NCBI RefSeq assembly: GCF_000422285.1
Contig: NZ_AULM01000035.1
Coordinates: 1 to 40,267 of the forward strand
Length of the DNA stretch: 40,267 nucleotides
DNA from: Desulfatiglans anilini DSM 4660
GTDB taxonomy: Bacteria > Desulfobacterota > DSM-4660 > Desulfatiglandales > Desulfatiglandaceae
Direction: 5' to 3'
The notes under the pieces were generated by a model that did not search any database, was not told the DNA's origin, and saw only the letters and a program-made list of their open reading frames with translations. This document shows, in pieces, positions 1 to 7,822 of the stretch. The position numbers were made by a program, and so were the translations under genes. How positions within the stretch are numbered: position 1 is the stretch's first letter; every line of letters begins with the position of its first letter.

Positions 1-237
1 ATATCAATTCCGCCAAAATATGCTGTCTCCCAAATTGTCGGTTATCTAAAGGGGAAAAGCGCAATTCATGTTGCTCGCCAATATATGGGAAAGCAGAAGA
101 ATTTTACCGGTCTTCACTTTTGGGCAAGAGGCTACTACGTCTCTACAGCCGGTCACGATGAAGAGGTGATCCGGCAATACATCAAAAGACACGAAGAAAT
201 CGACAAAAAAATCGACCAGCTAGGTTTGTTCAAATAG
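1..237 (+). CDS. tnpA: IS200-type transposase TnpA, C-terminal part
   Basis: This is the C-terminal half of an IS200/IS605-family Y1 (HUH) transposase, which moves single-stranded DNA. The frame opens at base 1 without a start codon and ends with TAG at 235-237. The signature segment FWARGYYVSTAG is followed by VIRQYIKRHEE, whose Tyr is the expected nucleophile. Joined to the N-terminal part at 40048-40267, which shares 25 bases with this end, it gives a complete protein of about 143 residues, a normal IS200 TnpA length with no inactivating change seen. The part in this window is therefore partial only because the sequence is cut here. Confidence 0.93.
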   Translation: MSIPPKYAVSQIVGYLKGKSAIHVARQYMGKQKNFTGLHFWARGYYVSTAGHDEEVIRQYIKRHEEIDKKIDQLGLFK

Positions 238-239
238 TA

Positions 240-316
240 GCCACCTTCAGGTGGCCCCCGATTTTATTTACCGCTTTGAGCGGTTCACAAATTCAAGCCT
301 CCGGCTTTGCCGGAGG
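240..316 (+). repeat. Three hairpins at the IS right end
   Basis: Three perfect stem-loops follow the transposase stop: 240-255 (6-bp stem, loop TTCA), 271-283 (5-bp stem, loop TTG) and 298-316 (8-bp stem CCTCCGGC, loop TTT). The last has nearly the same arms and the same TTT loop as the left-end hairpin at 39944-39960, so these two are the likely TnpA recognition structures. The first may also terminate tnpA transcription, although the following run is C-rich rather than T-rich. Confidence 0.75.
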
Positions 317-1721
317 TCATGACTGTTTGGAATGCCTGTTTCTGTGGTTTGGTATCTCCAAGTCCGGGGCGATCGATGTGCCGATCAACCTAGCCAACAA
401 AGGCTATTTTTTGTCCCACCAGATCAACGATTCGGAGGCCAAAGTGCTCATCATCGACCAGACGTTGGTCGATCGGCTCGAGTTGATCCAAAACGACCTG
501 CCCAAACTCGAAAAGGTCGTTTTGTGGTCGAAAACGGCACCCATCGAAAGTCTACCGCGACTCAGGTTCGAATGCGTGGATTACCAGGTCCTCCTCGGTG
601 CATCACCCGAATACCCGCATATCGACATCAAGCCGATCGATACGCAGACCATTCTCTACACTTCTGGAACCACCGGGCCAGCCAAGGGGGTTATGGATCC
701 CCACACCAAGATCGCTCACTCGGCCTATGAGTATATCGAAGCGGTCAAAGCCACATCTGCCGATGTCTTCTTTACCTGTTTGCCCCTCTTCCACGCGAAC
801 GCACGCATCCTTTGCATTTACCCAGCCATGTTGCTGGGCACCAAAGTGGTCATCTATGAAAAGTTCAGCGCCAGTCAATTCTGGGAGCGGATCAGGAAGG
901 CCGGGGCGACTGTTTTCAACTCTCTAGGGGCGATGGCGCATTTTATCTACAACCAGCCCCGAAAAGCGGACGATGCGGACAATCCTGTGCGGGTCTGTGC
1001 GGCGTTTCCGATGCCGCCTGCCATCTATGACGATTTCCAAAAGCGATATAACCTCAAGGTGACCGAGGGCTATGGACTGACGGAAGTCGCAATTATCACC
1101 TACAACCCGTTTGACAAACCCAAGAAGGGGTCTTGTGGAAAAGAAACATCGAGCTTCGAGGTTCAAATCGTAGACGAAAACGATTTTCCCGTACCCGCAG
1201 GCACGATGGGGGAAATCGTCGCACGCGGAAGGGTTCCTTGGGTCACCTCGAAAGGATACTGGAACAATCCGGAAAAGACGGTCGATCTCATGAGGAACCA
1301 CTTTTACCACACCGGAGACGGGGGCTATCTGGACGAGGACGGCTACCTTTTCTTCAAGGACCGTATGAAGGATTACATCCGGAGGCGGGGGGAGAACATC
1401 TCTTCCTTCGAGATCGAAAAGGTGGTCAATGCCCATCCGAAGGTCTACGAATCCGCCGCCATATCGGTCAAATCCGAACTGTCCGAAGATGAGGTCAAAA
1501 TCGTCGTTGTCCTTAAGGAGAGTGAAACCCTGTCACCTGAGGATATGCTGGCGTATTGCAAGGATCGCATGCCTTACTTTGCAGTCCCCCGCTACATAGA
1601 GTTTGTTGAGGATCTCCCCAAGACCCCGAATGAAAAGATTCAAAAAAACAAGCTGCGCGAATTTGGACTGACGACCGGAACCTGGGACCGGGAGAAGGCT
1701 GGTATCAAAGTGGAAAGATGA
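276..1721 (+). CDS. Acyl-CoA synthetase (AMP-forming), N-terminally truncated by the IS
   Basis: This is a class I adenylate-forming enzyme that activates a carboxylic acid to its CoA thioester with ATP. The frame can be read from a TTG at 276 inside the IS, but homologous sequence begins only at about 321 (CLECLFLWFGISKSGA). Roughly the first 60-80 residues of a normal ligase are therefore missing. What remains is well preserved: phosphate loop YTSGTTGPAKG (about 128-138), YGLTE, YHTGDGGYLDEDGY, DRMKDYIRRRGENIS, and the C-terminal Lys in NEKIQKNKLRE. It resembles medium-chain or carnitine-type CoA ligases. It is first in a tight operon (13-base gap to the OB-fold gene). The IS may have inactivated it or may supply a new start, and loss of the N-terminal subdomain makes activity doubtful. 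Confidence 0.85.
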   Translation: MSGSQIQASGFAGGHDCLECLFLWFGISKSGAIDVPINLANKGYFLSHQINDSEAKVLIIDQTLVDRLELIQNDLPKLEKVVLWSKTAPIESLPRLRFECVDYQVLLGASPEYPHIDIKPIDTQTILYTSGTTGPAKGVMDPHTKIAHSAYEYIEAVKATSADVFFTCLPLFHANARILCIYPAMLLGTKVVIYEKFSASQFWERIRKAGATVFNSLGAMAHFIYNQPRKADDADNPVRVCAAFPMPPAIYDDFQKRYNLKVTEGYGLTEVAIITYNPFDKPKKGSCGKETSSFEVQIVDENDFPVPAGTMGEIVARGRVPWVTSKGYWNNPEKTVDLMRNHFYHTGDGGYLDEDGYLFFKDRMKDYIRRRGENISSFEIEKVVNAHPKVYESAAISVKSELSEDEVKIVVVLKESETLSPEDMLAYCKDRMPYFAVPRYIEFVEDLPKTPNEKIQKNKLREFGLTTGTWDREKAGIKVER

Positions 1722-1734
1722 ATTGGAGGACTGA

Positions 1735-2130
1735 ATGAACAACCGTGTGCCCGTAAGAGAAAACCTGTTTGATGAACTCGACGGAGGAAGGCTTCACGCC
1801 AATCGGTGTAAAGCGTGTGGAAAGATTTATTTCCCGCAGGCCCCATTCTGTTTCGATTGTCTGGAAAAAACCATGGAGCCTGTGATCCTGAGCCGGAAGG
1901 GAAAGCTATACAGTTACACCATAGGCCGAATGGCCTCTACCCATTTTCCGCCCCCCTATGCCGTAGGCCTTATCGATCTTCCTGAAGGCGTCAGGGTGTT
2001 TGCACCGCTCGTCATGACCAAGGACGAGCCTTATCGCATAGGCATGCAAATGGAACTGAGCATAGAAGAACTTTGGCAGGAAGAAGACCAACACGTTATC
2101 GGCTACAAATTCAAACCCTTGGCCGAATAA
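1735..2130 (+). CDS. Zn-ribbon/OB-fold (DUF35) thiolase partner protein
   Basis: This 131-residue protein of the DUF35 family has an N-terminal rubredoxin-like zinc ribbon (Cys25, Cys28, Cys39, Cys42) followed by an OB-fold that binds acyl-CoA. Family members are obligate partners of SCP2-type thiolases or HMG-CoA synthases; examples are BbsA in anaerobic toluene degradation and the archaeal acetoacetyl-CoA thiolase/HMGCS complex. The thiolase gene follows 17 bases later, which supports a two-subunit complex. The ATG at 1735 has a good GGAGG about 6 bases upstream (1725-1729). The role as a CoA-substrate-holding subunit is inferred from family and context. The true substrate cannot be read from sequence. 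Confidence 0.88.
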   Translation: MNNRVPVRENLFDELDGGRLHANRCKACGKIYFPQAPFCFDCLEKTMEPVILSRKGKLYSYTIGRMASTHFPPPYAVGLIDLPEGVRVFAPLVMTKDEPYRIGMQMELSIEELWQEEDQHVIGYKFKPLAE

Positions 2131-2147
2131 ATGCAAAGGAGTTATCG

Positions 2148-3293
2148 ATGAGGGAAGTTGCTGTCATTGGAATCGGGCAAAGTGCCTTTGGGAAATTCCC
2201 CTTGAGAACAGCGGCCGATCTCGGGGCGGAGGCTGTGAGGGCCGCCCTCGATGATTGCGGGATTTCTCCCAGGGCTATCGAAGTCGCCTATTGCGCAAGG
2301 GCTTATGATGCCAATTGCACAGCCCAGGGCGTATTGAAGGAGGTGGGTGTCCGGGGTGTCGAGATGATCAATGTGGAAAACGCCTGCGCCGGCGGAGCCA
2401 CCTCTTTTCGCGGGGTTTGGAAAGAGATCGCCGACGGCCGCTATGACGTGGGAATCGCCATCGGTGTCGAGTGTATGACGACCAGCCCGATTGCAGGCAA
2501 GTTGATCCCCCCTGAGAAATCGGACCTGGAGGGGCACCTTGGCCTGACGATGCCGGCCATGTTTGCCATGGTTGCCCGCAGACAGATGGAGCAAGGGGCT
2601 ACCGTGCAGGATTTCGCACAGGTCTCGGTCAAGAACCATCATAATGGCTGCCTCAATCCCCAGGCGCAGTACAAGAAAGAGTTTTCAATTGAGGATGTTC
2701 TCAACTCCCGCATGATCTGCGACCCGGTCACCCTTCTGATGTGCTGCCCGAACACGGACGGTGCCGCCGCTGCCATTCTGTGCTCCATGGAGGTGGCCCG
2801 GCGCTATACCACCCATCCGATCCGCGTCATGGCCTCGGCTCTGTGCTCCGCGGAATACAAGTACATGCAGGAAGACATCTGCGCCTCTCCGGTGGGCATC
2901 AAAGTGGCCAAGGCCGCTTATGAGATGGCCGGGGTGGATCCGAAGGACATCGACCTTGTCGAAATGCACGATGCCTTCGCCAATGAAGAAATCCTACGCT
3001 ATGAAGACCTGATGCTCTGCGCGCCTGGGGAGGGCGTTGAACTCCTGCGCTCCGGCGCTACCGCCATAGGCGGGCGTATCCCGGTCAACCCGAGCGGCGG
3101 GCTTTTGTCGCTCGGCCACCCCTTGAGCGCTTCCGGGGTCCGCACGGTATGTGAAGTTGTCCTTCACCTGCGCGGGCAGGCGGGGGCGCGCCAGACGCCG
3201 AATGCCAAGGTCGGTCTGGCGCAGATGCTCGGAGGACTTGTGACCAACCTTGAACATGGCGCCGTTGCGGGCATCCATATCCTGGGGCGATGA
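2148..3293 (+). CDS. SCP2-type thiolase (acyl-CoA acetyltransferase family)
   Basis: This 381-residue thiolase-fold enzyme probably performs CoA-dependent cleavage (or condensation) of a 3-oxoacyl-CoA. The nucleophilic Cys80 lies in VENACAGGAT. His274 lies in EMHDAFANEE, and His324 in SLGHPLSASG. The arrangement is that of the non-classical SCP2/BbsB group, which lacks the second active-site Cys of standard thiolases. I start it at ATG 2148 because AAGGAG lies about 7 bases upstream and the protein then begins with the canonical MREVAVIGIGQ strand; the frame could be extended upstream to 2073 but would overlap the OB-fold gene. It probably forms a complex with the DUF35 protein encoded just before it. 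Confidence 0.9.
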   Translation: MREVAVIGIGQSAFGKFPLRTAADLGAEAVRAALDDCGISPRAIEVAYCARAYDANCTAQGVLKEVGVRGVEMINVENACAGGATSFRGVWKEIADGRYDVGIAIGVECMTTSPIAGKLIPPEKSDLEGHLGLTMPAMFAMVARRQMEQGATVQDFAQVSVKNHHNGCLNPQAQYKKEFSIEDVLNSRMICDPVTLLMCCPNTDGAAAAILCSMEVARRYTTHPIRVMASALCSAEYKYMQEDICASPVGIKVAKAAYEMAGVDPKDIDLVEMHDAFANEEILRYEDLMLCAPGEGVELLRSGATAIGGRIPVNPSGGLLSLGHPLSASGVRTVCEVVLHLRGQAGARQTPNAKVGLAQMLGGLVTNLEHGAVAGIHILGR

Positions 3294-3303
3294 GGTACTG
3301 TCG

Positions 3304-3711
3304 ATGATCCGAAAATTCAACCATGTGGGCATTGCCGTCAGAGATCTGGAGAACGCCGTAGCCTTTTTCGGCGACGTGTACGGAACCCGGCTCCTTCGAA
3401 AGGACCGCTATGAAGACGAGCTTTTCGAGTCGGCCATTGTAGAGACAGCGGGTATGCGCATTGAACTGCTCGCGGGTTTAGCCCCGGAGAGTTTCATCTC
3501 CCAGTTCGTAAAGGAGCGTGGAGAGGGCATTCATCATATGTCTCTGGAGGTTGAGCAATTCGAAGCGGTCGTTCAGGGCTTGAAGTTTAAAAGGTTGACG
3601 ATCCTGGGTGAGACCGAAAACGAGAATTTCAAGGCCTGCTTCGTCCATCCAAGAGGAAACCACGGGATCCTGACCGAGATCATTGAACCTAAACCGGGCT
3701 GGCCTGTTTAA
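3304..3711 (+). CDS. VOC-family protein, methylmalonyl-CoA epimerase-like
   Basis: This is a 135-residue protein of the vicinal oxygen chelate superfamily with two beta-alpha-beta-beta-beta modules. The start FNHVGIAVRDLE, the centre GEGIHHMSLEV and the end GILTEIIEP match methylmalonyl-CoA epimerases. The likely metal ligands are His7, His78 and Glu125, with a fourth not firmly assigned. An epimerase of a 2-substituted malonyl-CoA, or of a branched acyl-CoA, would fit the CoA operon, but no mutase is encoded nearby. The ATG at 3304 is 10 bases after the thiolase stop, with GAGG overlapping that stop as ribosome site. Other VOC functions (glyoxalase, dioxygenase) are less likely. Confidence 0.8.
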   Translation: MIRKFNHVGIAVRDLENAVAFFGDVYGTRLLRKDRYEDELFESAIVETAGMRIELLAGLAPESFISQFVKERGEGIHHMSLEVEQFEAVVQGLKFKRLTILGETENENFKACFVHPRGNHGILTEIIEPKPGWPV

Positions 3712-3754
3712 GGCTCTTTTGAAGAAAAAAACCGATAAAGAAAGGGTGTTGACG

Positions 3755-4750
3755 ATGGAAGAGAAAGCCAAGAGTTTTGAGGAACTGAAGCCGATGCTTC
3801 GACCCACCGGTGTCGAGCCGGGGATTATGAAGGTCGACCCGGAGAAATGCACCAGTTGCGGTCTTTGCATTCAGAACTGCCCCTTTAAGTGCCTGGAAAT
3901 GGATGAAGACGAACATCCAAAGATGAAAAAGGGATGCATTTGCATTTCATGCTCTAACTGCATGGTAGCGTGCCCGGTTGACGCCCTGTCGATCGAAAGG
4001 GTCTATTCGGTCAAGGGTGGTTTTTTCGACACGGAAACCCCTGAGGTCAAGATGCCTCTCCCCCCCAAGGATGCCGATGGGAATCCAACCGAATGGAATG
4101 CCGTCGAACGTGTCGTGCTAGAACGGAGGAGCGTACGGCACTACAAAAAGAAGGCCGTTCCAGAGACCCTCATCACACGTGTGCTGGAGGGTGGGCGTTT
4201 CGCGCCGAGCGGCGGCAACCACCAGCCCTGGAAATTTACCGTCGTCACCGATCCGGAACTCATCGATGAACTCGAGGCAACTCTTCATGGGTTCTGGTCG
4301 GGTGTTTACCCGGTTTTCAACAACGATGAAACCGTTACGAACATGGTCGGCGTTGTCGAGACCGGCGTGTTTGATCCTCGAACTCAATACGGTATCCGTT
4401 GCATCGCCCTTAAAGAACTGCCGGTTTACCTGGGCGCACCCGTAATTATCTTCATGGGTGCCCACACGAAGCTGAACAACCCTGCGCTCACCATCGGTAT
4501 CTGCGGGCAGAATATGAACATTGTGGCCAACTCACTCGGATTGGGCGTCTGCTGGACCAACTTCGGGGCTGTACCGATCAATGCGATGCCCGAGCTCAAA
4601 GCCAAACTCGGGTTTGGAGAAGATTGGACAGTCGTGACGGCCCTTGTTCTGGGTTACCCGAAATTTAAACAATCCGGAATAGTCGCGCGCCATTACAGAC
4701 CGGTCACTTGGTTTGGGCCCGGATCCAAAGCACCCCAGATCGAAAAATAG
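3755..4750 (+). CDS. Ferredoxin-nitroreductase fusion protein
   Basis: This 331-residue protein has an N-terminal two-[4Fe-4S] ferredoxin domain (Cys32/35/38/42 and Cys63/66/69/73, each CxxCxxCxxxCP) and a C-terminal nitroreductase-fold flavin domain. The latter starts at the FMN-binding ERRSVRHY (about 123-130) and continues with FAPSGGNHQPWKF. Such fusions are common in strict anaerobes and pass electrons between ferredoxin clusters and FMN; few have a known substrate. Located between the epimerase-like and dehydrogenase genes, it could take electrons from or feed electrons to the acyl-CoA pathway. I chose ATG 3755, in front of which a loose AAAGGG lies about 12 bases upstream; the frame is open further upstream into the previous gene. 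Confidence 0.85.
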   Translation: MEEKAKSFEELKPMLRPTGVEPGIMKVDPEKCTSCGLCIQNCPFKCLEMDEDEHPKMKKGCICISCSNCMVACPVDALSIERVYSVKGGFFDTETPEVKMPLPPKDADGNPTEWNAVERVVLERRSVRHYKKKAVPETLITRVLEGGRFAPSGGNHQPWKFTVVTDPELIDELEATLHGFWSGVYPVFNNDETVTNMVGVVETGVFDPRTQYGIRCIALKELPVYLGAPVIIFMGAHTKLNNPALTIGICGQNMNIVANSLGLGVCWTNFGAVPINAMPELKAKLGFGEDWTVVTALVLGYPKFKQSGIVARHYRPVTWFGPGSKAPQIEK

Positions 4751-4894
4751 CCCATGAGGCTGCAGTTTCCGAAAGGCGCTGATTTTATGTGAATCTTACT
4801 ACAGCTTCAAGAAAATGACTGGGGGTGATAACACATTTGTCAGTCGGAATGATCCTTTCCCAATCCTCAACTTAAAAATTCAGGGAGCATACTT

Positions 4895-6148
4895 ATGGAC
4901 TACTTTGATCTGAATATGAATTTGACATCCGAAGACACCGCCTTGAGAGAGGCTGCCAGCAAATTTGCCAAACAAGTGATGCGCCCCGTTTCAGTACAGC
5001 TTGATCAGATGACACCCGAGGAGGCATTCGCTCCAGAATCTCCTTACTGGGATTACATGCGGCAGGCTTATCAACTAGGCTACCACAAGCTGCCATTTCC
5101 CGAGGAACTCGGTGGCCCCGGGCTGAACCCTCTCCAGATTCAGTTGATCATGGAGGAACTCGCATGGGGGAGCTTTGGTCTGACCCTTTCCCTAAATACG
5201 AGTCTGGACGCCGCCATCGCTTTGGCCGGGACGGAAGAGCACGTCAAGGAGTTCACCATTCCTTACTGTCAGTGTACCGATGCCAGCTATGTCGGCTGTT
5301 GGGCTATCACCGAACCTGACCATGGGTCCGACACGGTGATGCCAGGTTATCCGAGCTTCAGCGATCCGAACATTCCAGCCCAGTGTCGCGCGCGCCTCGA
5401 TGGTGATGATTATGTCATCAATGGCCAGAAGGCGGCCTGGGTTTCCGCCGGACCGTTAGCCAACCGCATCCTTCTCATGTGCCAGATCGAGGCGTCCAAA
5501 GGTCATGCGGGCAGCGGCGTCTTCGTTTTCTCTCTGGATCGTCCTGGAGTCGCCAAGGGCAAGCCCTTGAACAAACTTGGAACCCGAGATCTCTGTCAAG
5601 GGGAGGTCTACTTCGACAACGTGCGGGTACCGAAAAAGTACCTTATCGTCGGTCCGGAGCATTATGAAAAATTCCTCGAGGCTCATCTCTGTATCACTCT
5701 TCCCATGGTAGGCACCTGGGCAACGGGACTCGCGCGCGCGGGTTTCGACGAAGCCCTTGCCTATGCAAGGCAGCGCGTGCAGGGTGGGAAGCTTCTGATC
5801 GACCACTCCAATGTTCAGCAGAAGATCACGGACATGTTTCGCAAAGTGGAGGCGAGCCGCCAGCTTTGCCGCGCCGCCTTTGTTTATAATTGGTCGCACC
5901 CGCTCAACCCTGAAAAAAGGGCGATTGAATATTCCATTGCCGCTAAAACCTTTGCTACCCAAACCGCTCTGGAGGTTACCAGCGATGCCATTCAGATCCT
6001 AGGCGGAAACGGTATCTCAAAAGAATATATTGTCGAGAAGCTATTCAGAGATGCGCGGACGACGCTTATATGCGACGGTTCCAACGACAGCCTCTCTGTC
6101 GTTTGCGGGCACAAGGTAGCTGGCACCTACCCGCGCCGATCTGCTTAA
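4895..6148 (+). CDS. Acyl-CoA dehydrogenase with Asp at the catalytic base position
   Basis: This is a full-length 417-residue FAD-dependent acyl-CoA dehydrogenase. FAD and substrate loops are visible: CWAITEPDHGSDT (135-147), NGQKAAWVSAG (176-186), FDNVRVP (240-246) and QILGGNGISKEY (367-378). The segment that carries the catalytic Glu in most members (YEGTN) reads ICDGSN, placing Asp394 where Glu is expected and Cys before it. Some alicyclic acyl-CoA dehydrogenases of anaerobic aromatic degraders use Asp as base, so this may point to an unusual substrate. It is preceded by a 144-base gap and a GGGAG ribosome site and is followed by a strong terminator, so it is the last gene of the operon or its own unit. 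Confidence 0.9.
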   Translation: MDYFDLNMNLTSEDTALREAASKFAKQVMRPVSVQLDQMTPEEAFAPESPYWDYMRQAYQLGYHKLPFPEELGGPGLNPLQIQLIMEELAWGSFGLTLSLNTSLDAAIALAGTEEHVKEFTIPYCQCTDASYVGCWAITEPDHGSDTVMPGYPSFSDPNIPAQCRARLDGDDYVINGQKAAWVSAGPLANRILLMCQIEASKGHAGSGVFVFSLDRPGVAKGKPLNKLGTRDLCQGEVYFDNVRVPKKYLIVGPEHYEKFLEAHLCITLPMVGTWATGLARAGFDEALAYARQRVQGGKLLIDHSNVQQKITDMFRKVEASRQLCRAAFVYNWSHPLNPEKRAIEYSIAAKTFATQTALEVTSDAIQILGGNGISKEYIVEKLFRDARTTLICDGSNDSLSVVCGHKVAGTYPRRSA

Positions 6149-6206
6149 AGGAAAGGGAGACAGCCGCTTTTTAGACGGAGGCAAAAAGGACCGTAGCGCT
6201 GGATAA

Positions 6207-6245
6207 GGAGGGGGCGGGCTCAATAAATCCGTCCCCTTCCTTTTT
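6207..6245 (+). terminator. Rho-independent terminator after the catabolic operon
   Basis: A G-rich arm at 6207-6218 pairs with the C-rich arm at 6227-6240 around an AT-rich loop. About ten pairs form, with one G-U and one mismatch, and a run of five T follows. It lies about 60 bases after the acyl-CoA dehydrogenase stop. Confidence 0.8.
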
Positions 6246-6760
6246 GATAGGTAGCGTCCATCTGCAGATGACCTCCGGCTAGAATCCTGATTTCGGAATA
6301 AAAACTGATAAGACAGGAATCCCGTATCTTGATTCTTTGCCTGGACCGGGTCGGCATAGAAACCGGAAGCGGTAGAGGGCCAGTTGACCAAGAGACTGAT
6401 AAAAGATATATTGTTTGACAATTACGTCCAAAGTTTTTTGCGCTGGTGGTTCCAGATGCGTGTCTTCAGCACTTGGAATATGTTTCGTCACGACTCTTGG
6501 AGAGCCATAACTGGATGGATCAGACCGTGTGTATCCGATCAGAGAGAAAGATTGAGGTCCACGGAAGCCTCTCGTCGGTCTACCCGGTTCAGGGAAGCGC
6601 TTCTCTTTAAATGTCAGAGTGCACCTTCGGAGAGGCCTCTTTCCGTATTTTCAGTATATTATTTAATTCATTATTTAGCGTAAATAGGTTGAAAATGGTT
6701 TTGTGAATTGAAATCAAATAAAAAAATGGTCAATAATGTGAATTGAATAAGGTGTAAAAT
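6246..6760. other. Intergenic region before the TetR gene, A+T-rich on the right
   Basis: I see no convincing gene in these 515 bases; the open frames have no recognisable product. Base composition changes at about 6640 to strongly A+T-rich, which continues through the regulator gene. The last 100 bases carry the repeated motif described separately and probably the regulator's promoter. Confidence 0.6.
6662..6747. promoter_or_regulatory. Candidate operator: TGTGAATTGAA direct repeats
   Basis: TGTGAATTGAA occurs exactly twice, at 6702-6712 and 6737-6747 (35-base period), and a related inverted copy TTTAATTCA is at 6662-6670. They lie directly upstream of the TetR start codon. Autoregulatory binding is a guess from position and from the usual habit of TetR proteins; the motif is not a clean palindrome. 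Confidence 0.35.
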
Positions 6761-7423
6761 TTGGAACCGGAATTAGAAAAATTTGAGAAGTTTACAATAA
6801 AGGGCCAAAAAAAGATCGATGAGATTTGTCGTGCTGCTGCCAAAATTTTTTATGAAAAAGGATATTTATCGACATCGCTCGCGGATGTTGCCAATGAAAT
6901 AGGGATTACCAAGGGCGCCATTTTTCACTATTTTGGAACTAAAGAGGAATTACTTTTTTTAATATTGCACCGCTATACAGTCAATGCCCTGAGCGAATTG
7001 ACAAGAAGGCTGAATGCATGCAATTCGCCCCACGACAGGATATTCGAATACATTCATGCTGTGATCCTTACAAATCGGGAATACCGGCTTGAATCGTCGC
7101 TGGCTCTCAATGAAGTTGTCCATCTTTCTGAACGGTACTTGAGTATTATCAAAAATAAACAGCGCGGTTTCGTAAAAATACTGAGATCTCTGGTTGAAGA
7201 CCTTTTAGATGAAAAAGAGAAGAAATACGAGTCAGTTACCTTTATTACCTATTCTTTGCTGGGAATGTGCACCTGGCCCTACCGCTGGTTTGATCCCTAT
7301 GGCAAATCAAGCCCCGAGGATCTGAGCCTCATCATCTACAGAATGTTTCTAGGAGAGATCAGGTTTCGCGAAGCTGGCGTAGATTTGGAGGCATTTCCCA
7401 AGATCGAAACGGGGTCCTGCTGA
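6761..7423 (+). CDS. TetR/AcrR-family transcriptional regulator
   Basis: This is a 220-residue one-component regulator. The N-terminal helix-turn-helix is clear: AAAKIFYEKGYLSTS followed by ADVANEIGITKGAIFHYF (about 41-58) and KEELL. The C-terminal ligand domain is unlike any I can name. The start is a TTG at 6761 with AAGGTG about 8 bases upstream; no ATG gives a complete DNA-binding domain. It resembles the FadR/AcrR group that senses acyl-CoA or lipophilic ligands, and its place just after the CoA-ester operon suggests that it controls that operon. Its A+T-rich composition differs from the operon, so it may have been acquired separately. Confidence 0.88.
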   Translation: MEPELEKFEKFTIKGQKKIDEICRAAAKIFYEKGYLSTSLADVANEIGITKGAIFHYFGTKEELLFLILHRYTVNALSELTRRLNACNSPHDRIFEYIHAVILTNREYRLESSLALNEVVHLSERYLSIIKNKQRGFVKILRSLVEDLLDEKEKKYESVTFITYSLLGMCTWPYRWFDPYGKSSPEDLSLIIYRMFLGEIRFREAGVDLEAFPKIETGSC

Positions 7424-7776
7424 AAAGAAGACTTTTTTGTGCGGAGTTCGTTCTGAGCCCCTGTCAAAATTTTTTCGCTCTTCGTGAATTCGTCGTTTTC
7501 CTCTGATTTTCTCCAGTGACGCCTTGACTTTGTTTTGTGTCGAGAATCTGTGCCCCTTCCGCATGGATGCTCTTTTCTTGACCCTGGATCGAACCTCAAT
7601 CCCTGGTTCCATTTGAGGGGTCTGCCCCACAGGGCAGGGAAAGGCGGTATCCCGTCTGTGGGTGCAGGAATGGGTCCCAGGGCTTTCAAAGAGCGCGGGC
7701 CAGGGAATGTCCATCAGAATTTAGAGGTGTACGAAAAGGAAGTTGGGTATATGGCTGGGGAAAAGAAAAAAGACAC
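7424..7776. other. Intergenic region without a recognisable gene
   Basis: I found no gene here. The only structure seen is a short perfect hairpin (CTGCCC-CACA-GGGCAG) near 7622-7640. Open frames crossing the region run on into the tRNA and its terminator, so they are not real. Confidence 0.5.
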
Positions 7777-7811
7777 GAAAAAAGGGCTTGCGTTTTTGAC
7801 CGCAAGCCCTT
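7777..7811 (-). terminator. Terminator of the tRNA-Glu gene
   Basis: The arms at 7782-7792 and 7801-7811 are a perfect 11-bp inverted repeat (AAGGGCTTGCG) around an 8-base loop. Read on the minus strand it is followed by a T run and lies about 12 bases after the tRNA 3' end. Its other flank also has T residues, so it could act in both directions. Confidence 0.8.
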
Positions 7812-7822
7812 GTTTTTACTGG

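Larger units (their letters stand above)
1..320 (+). mobile_element. IS200-type insertion sequence, right part
   Basis: The element carries tnpA followed by about 80 bases of non-coding right end. It has the short subterminal hairpins typical of IS200/IS605 elements and no terminal inverted repeats or visible target duplication, as expected for this family. Unrelated coding sequence (acyl-CoA synthetase) resumes at about 321, so the right boundary is placed near 317-323. The exact cleavage site cannot be set without an empty site. Confidence 0.8.
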
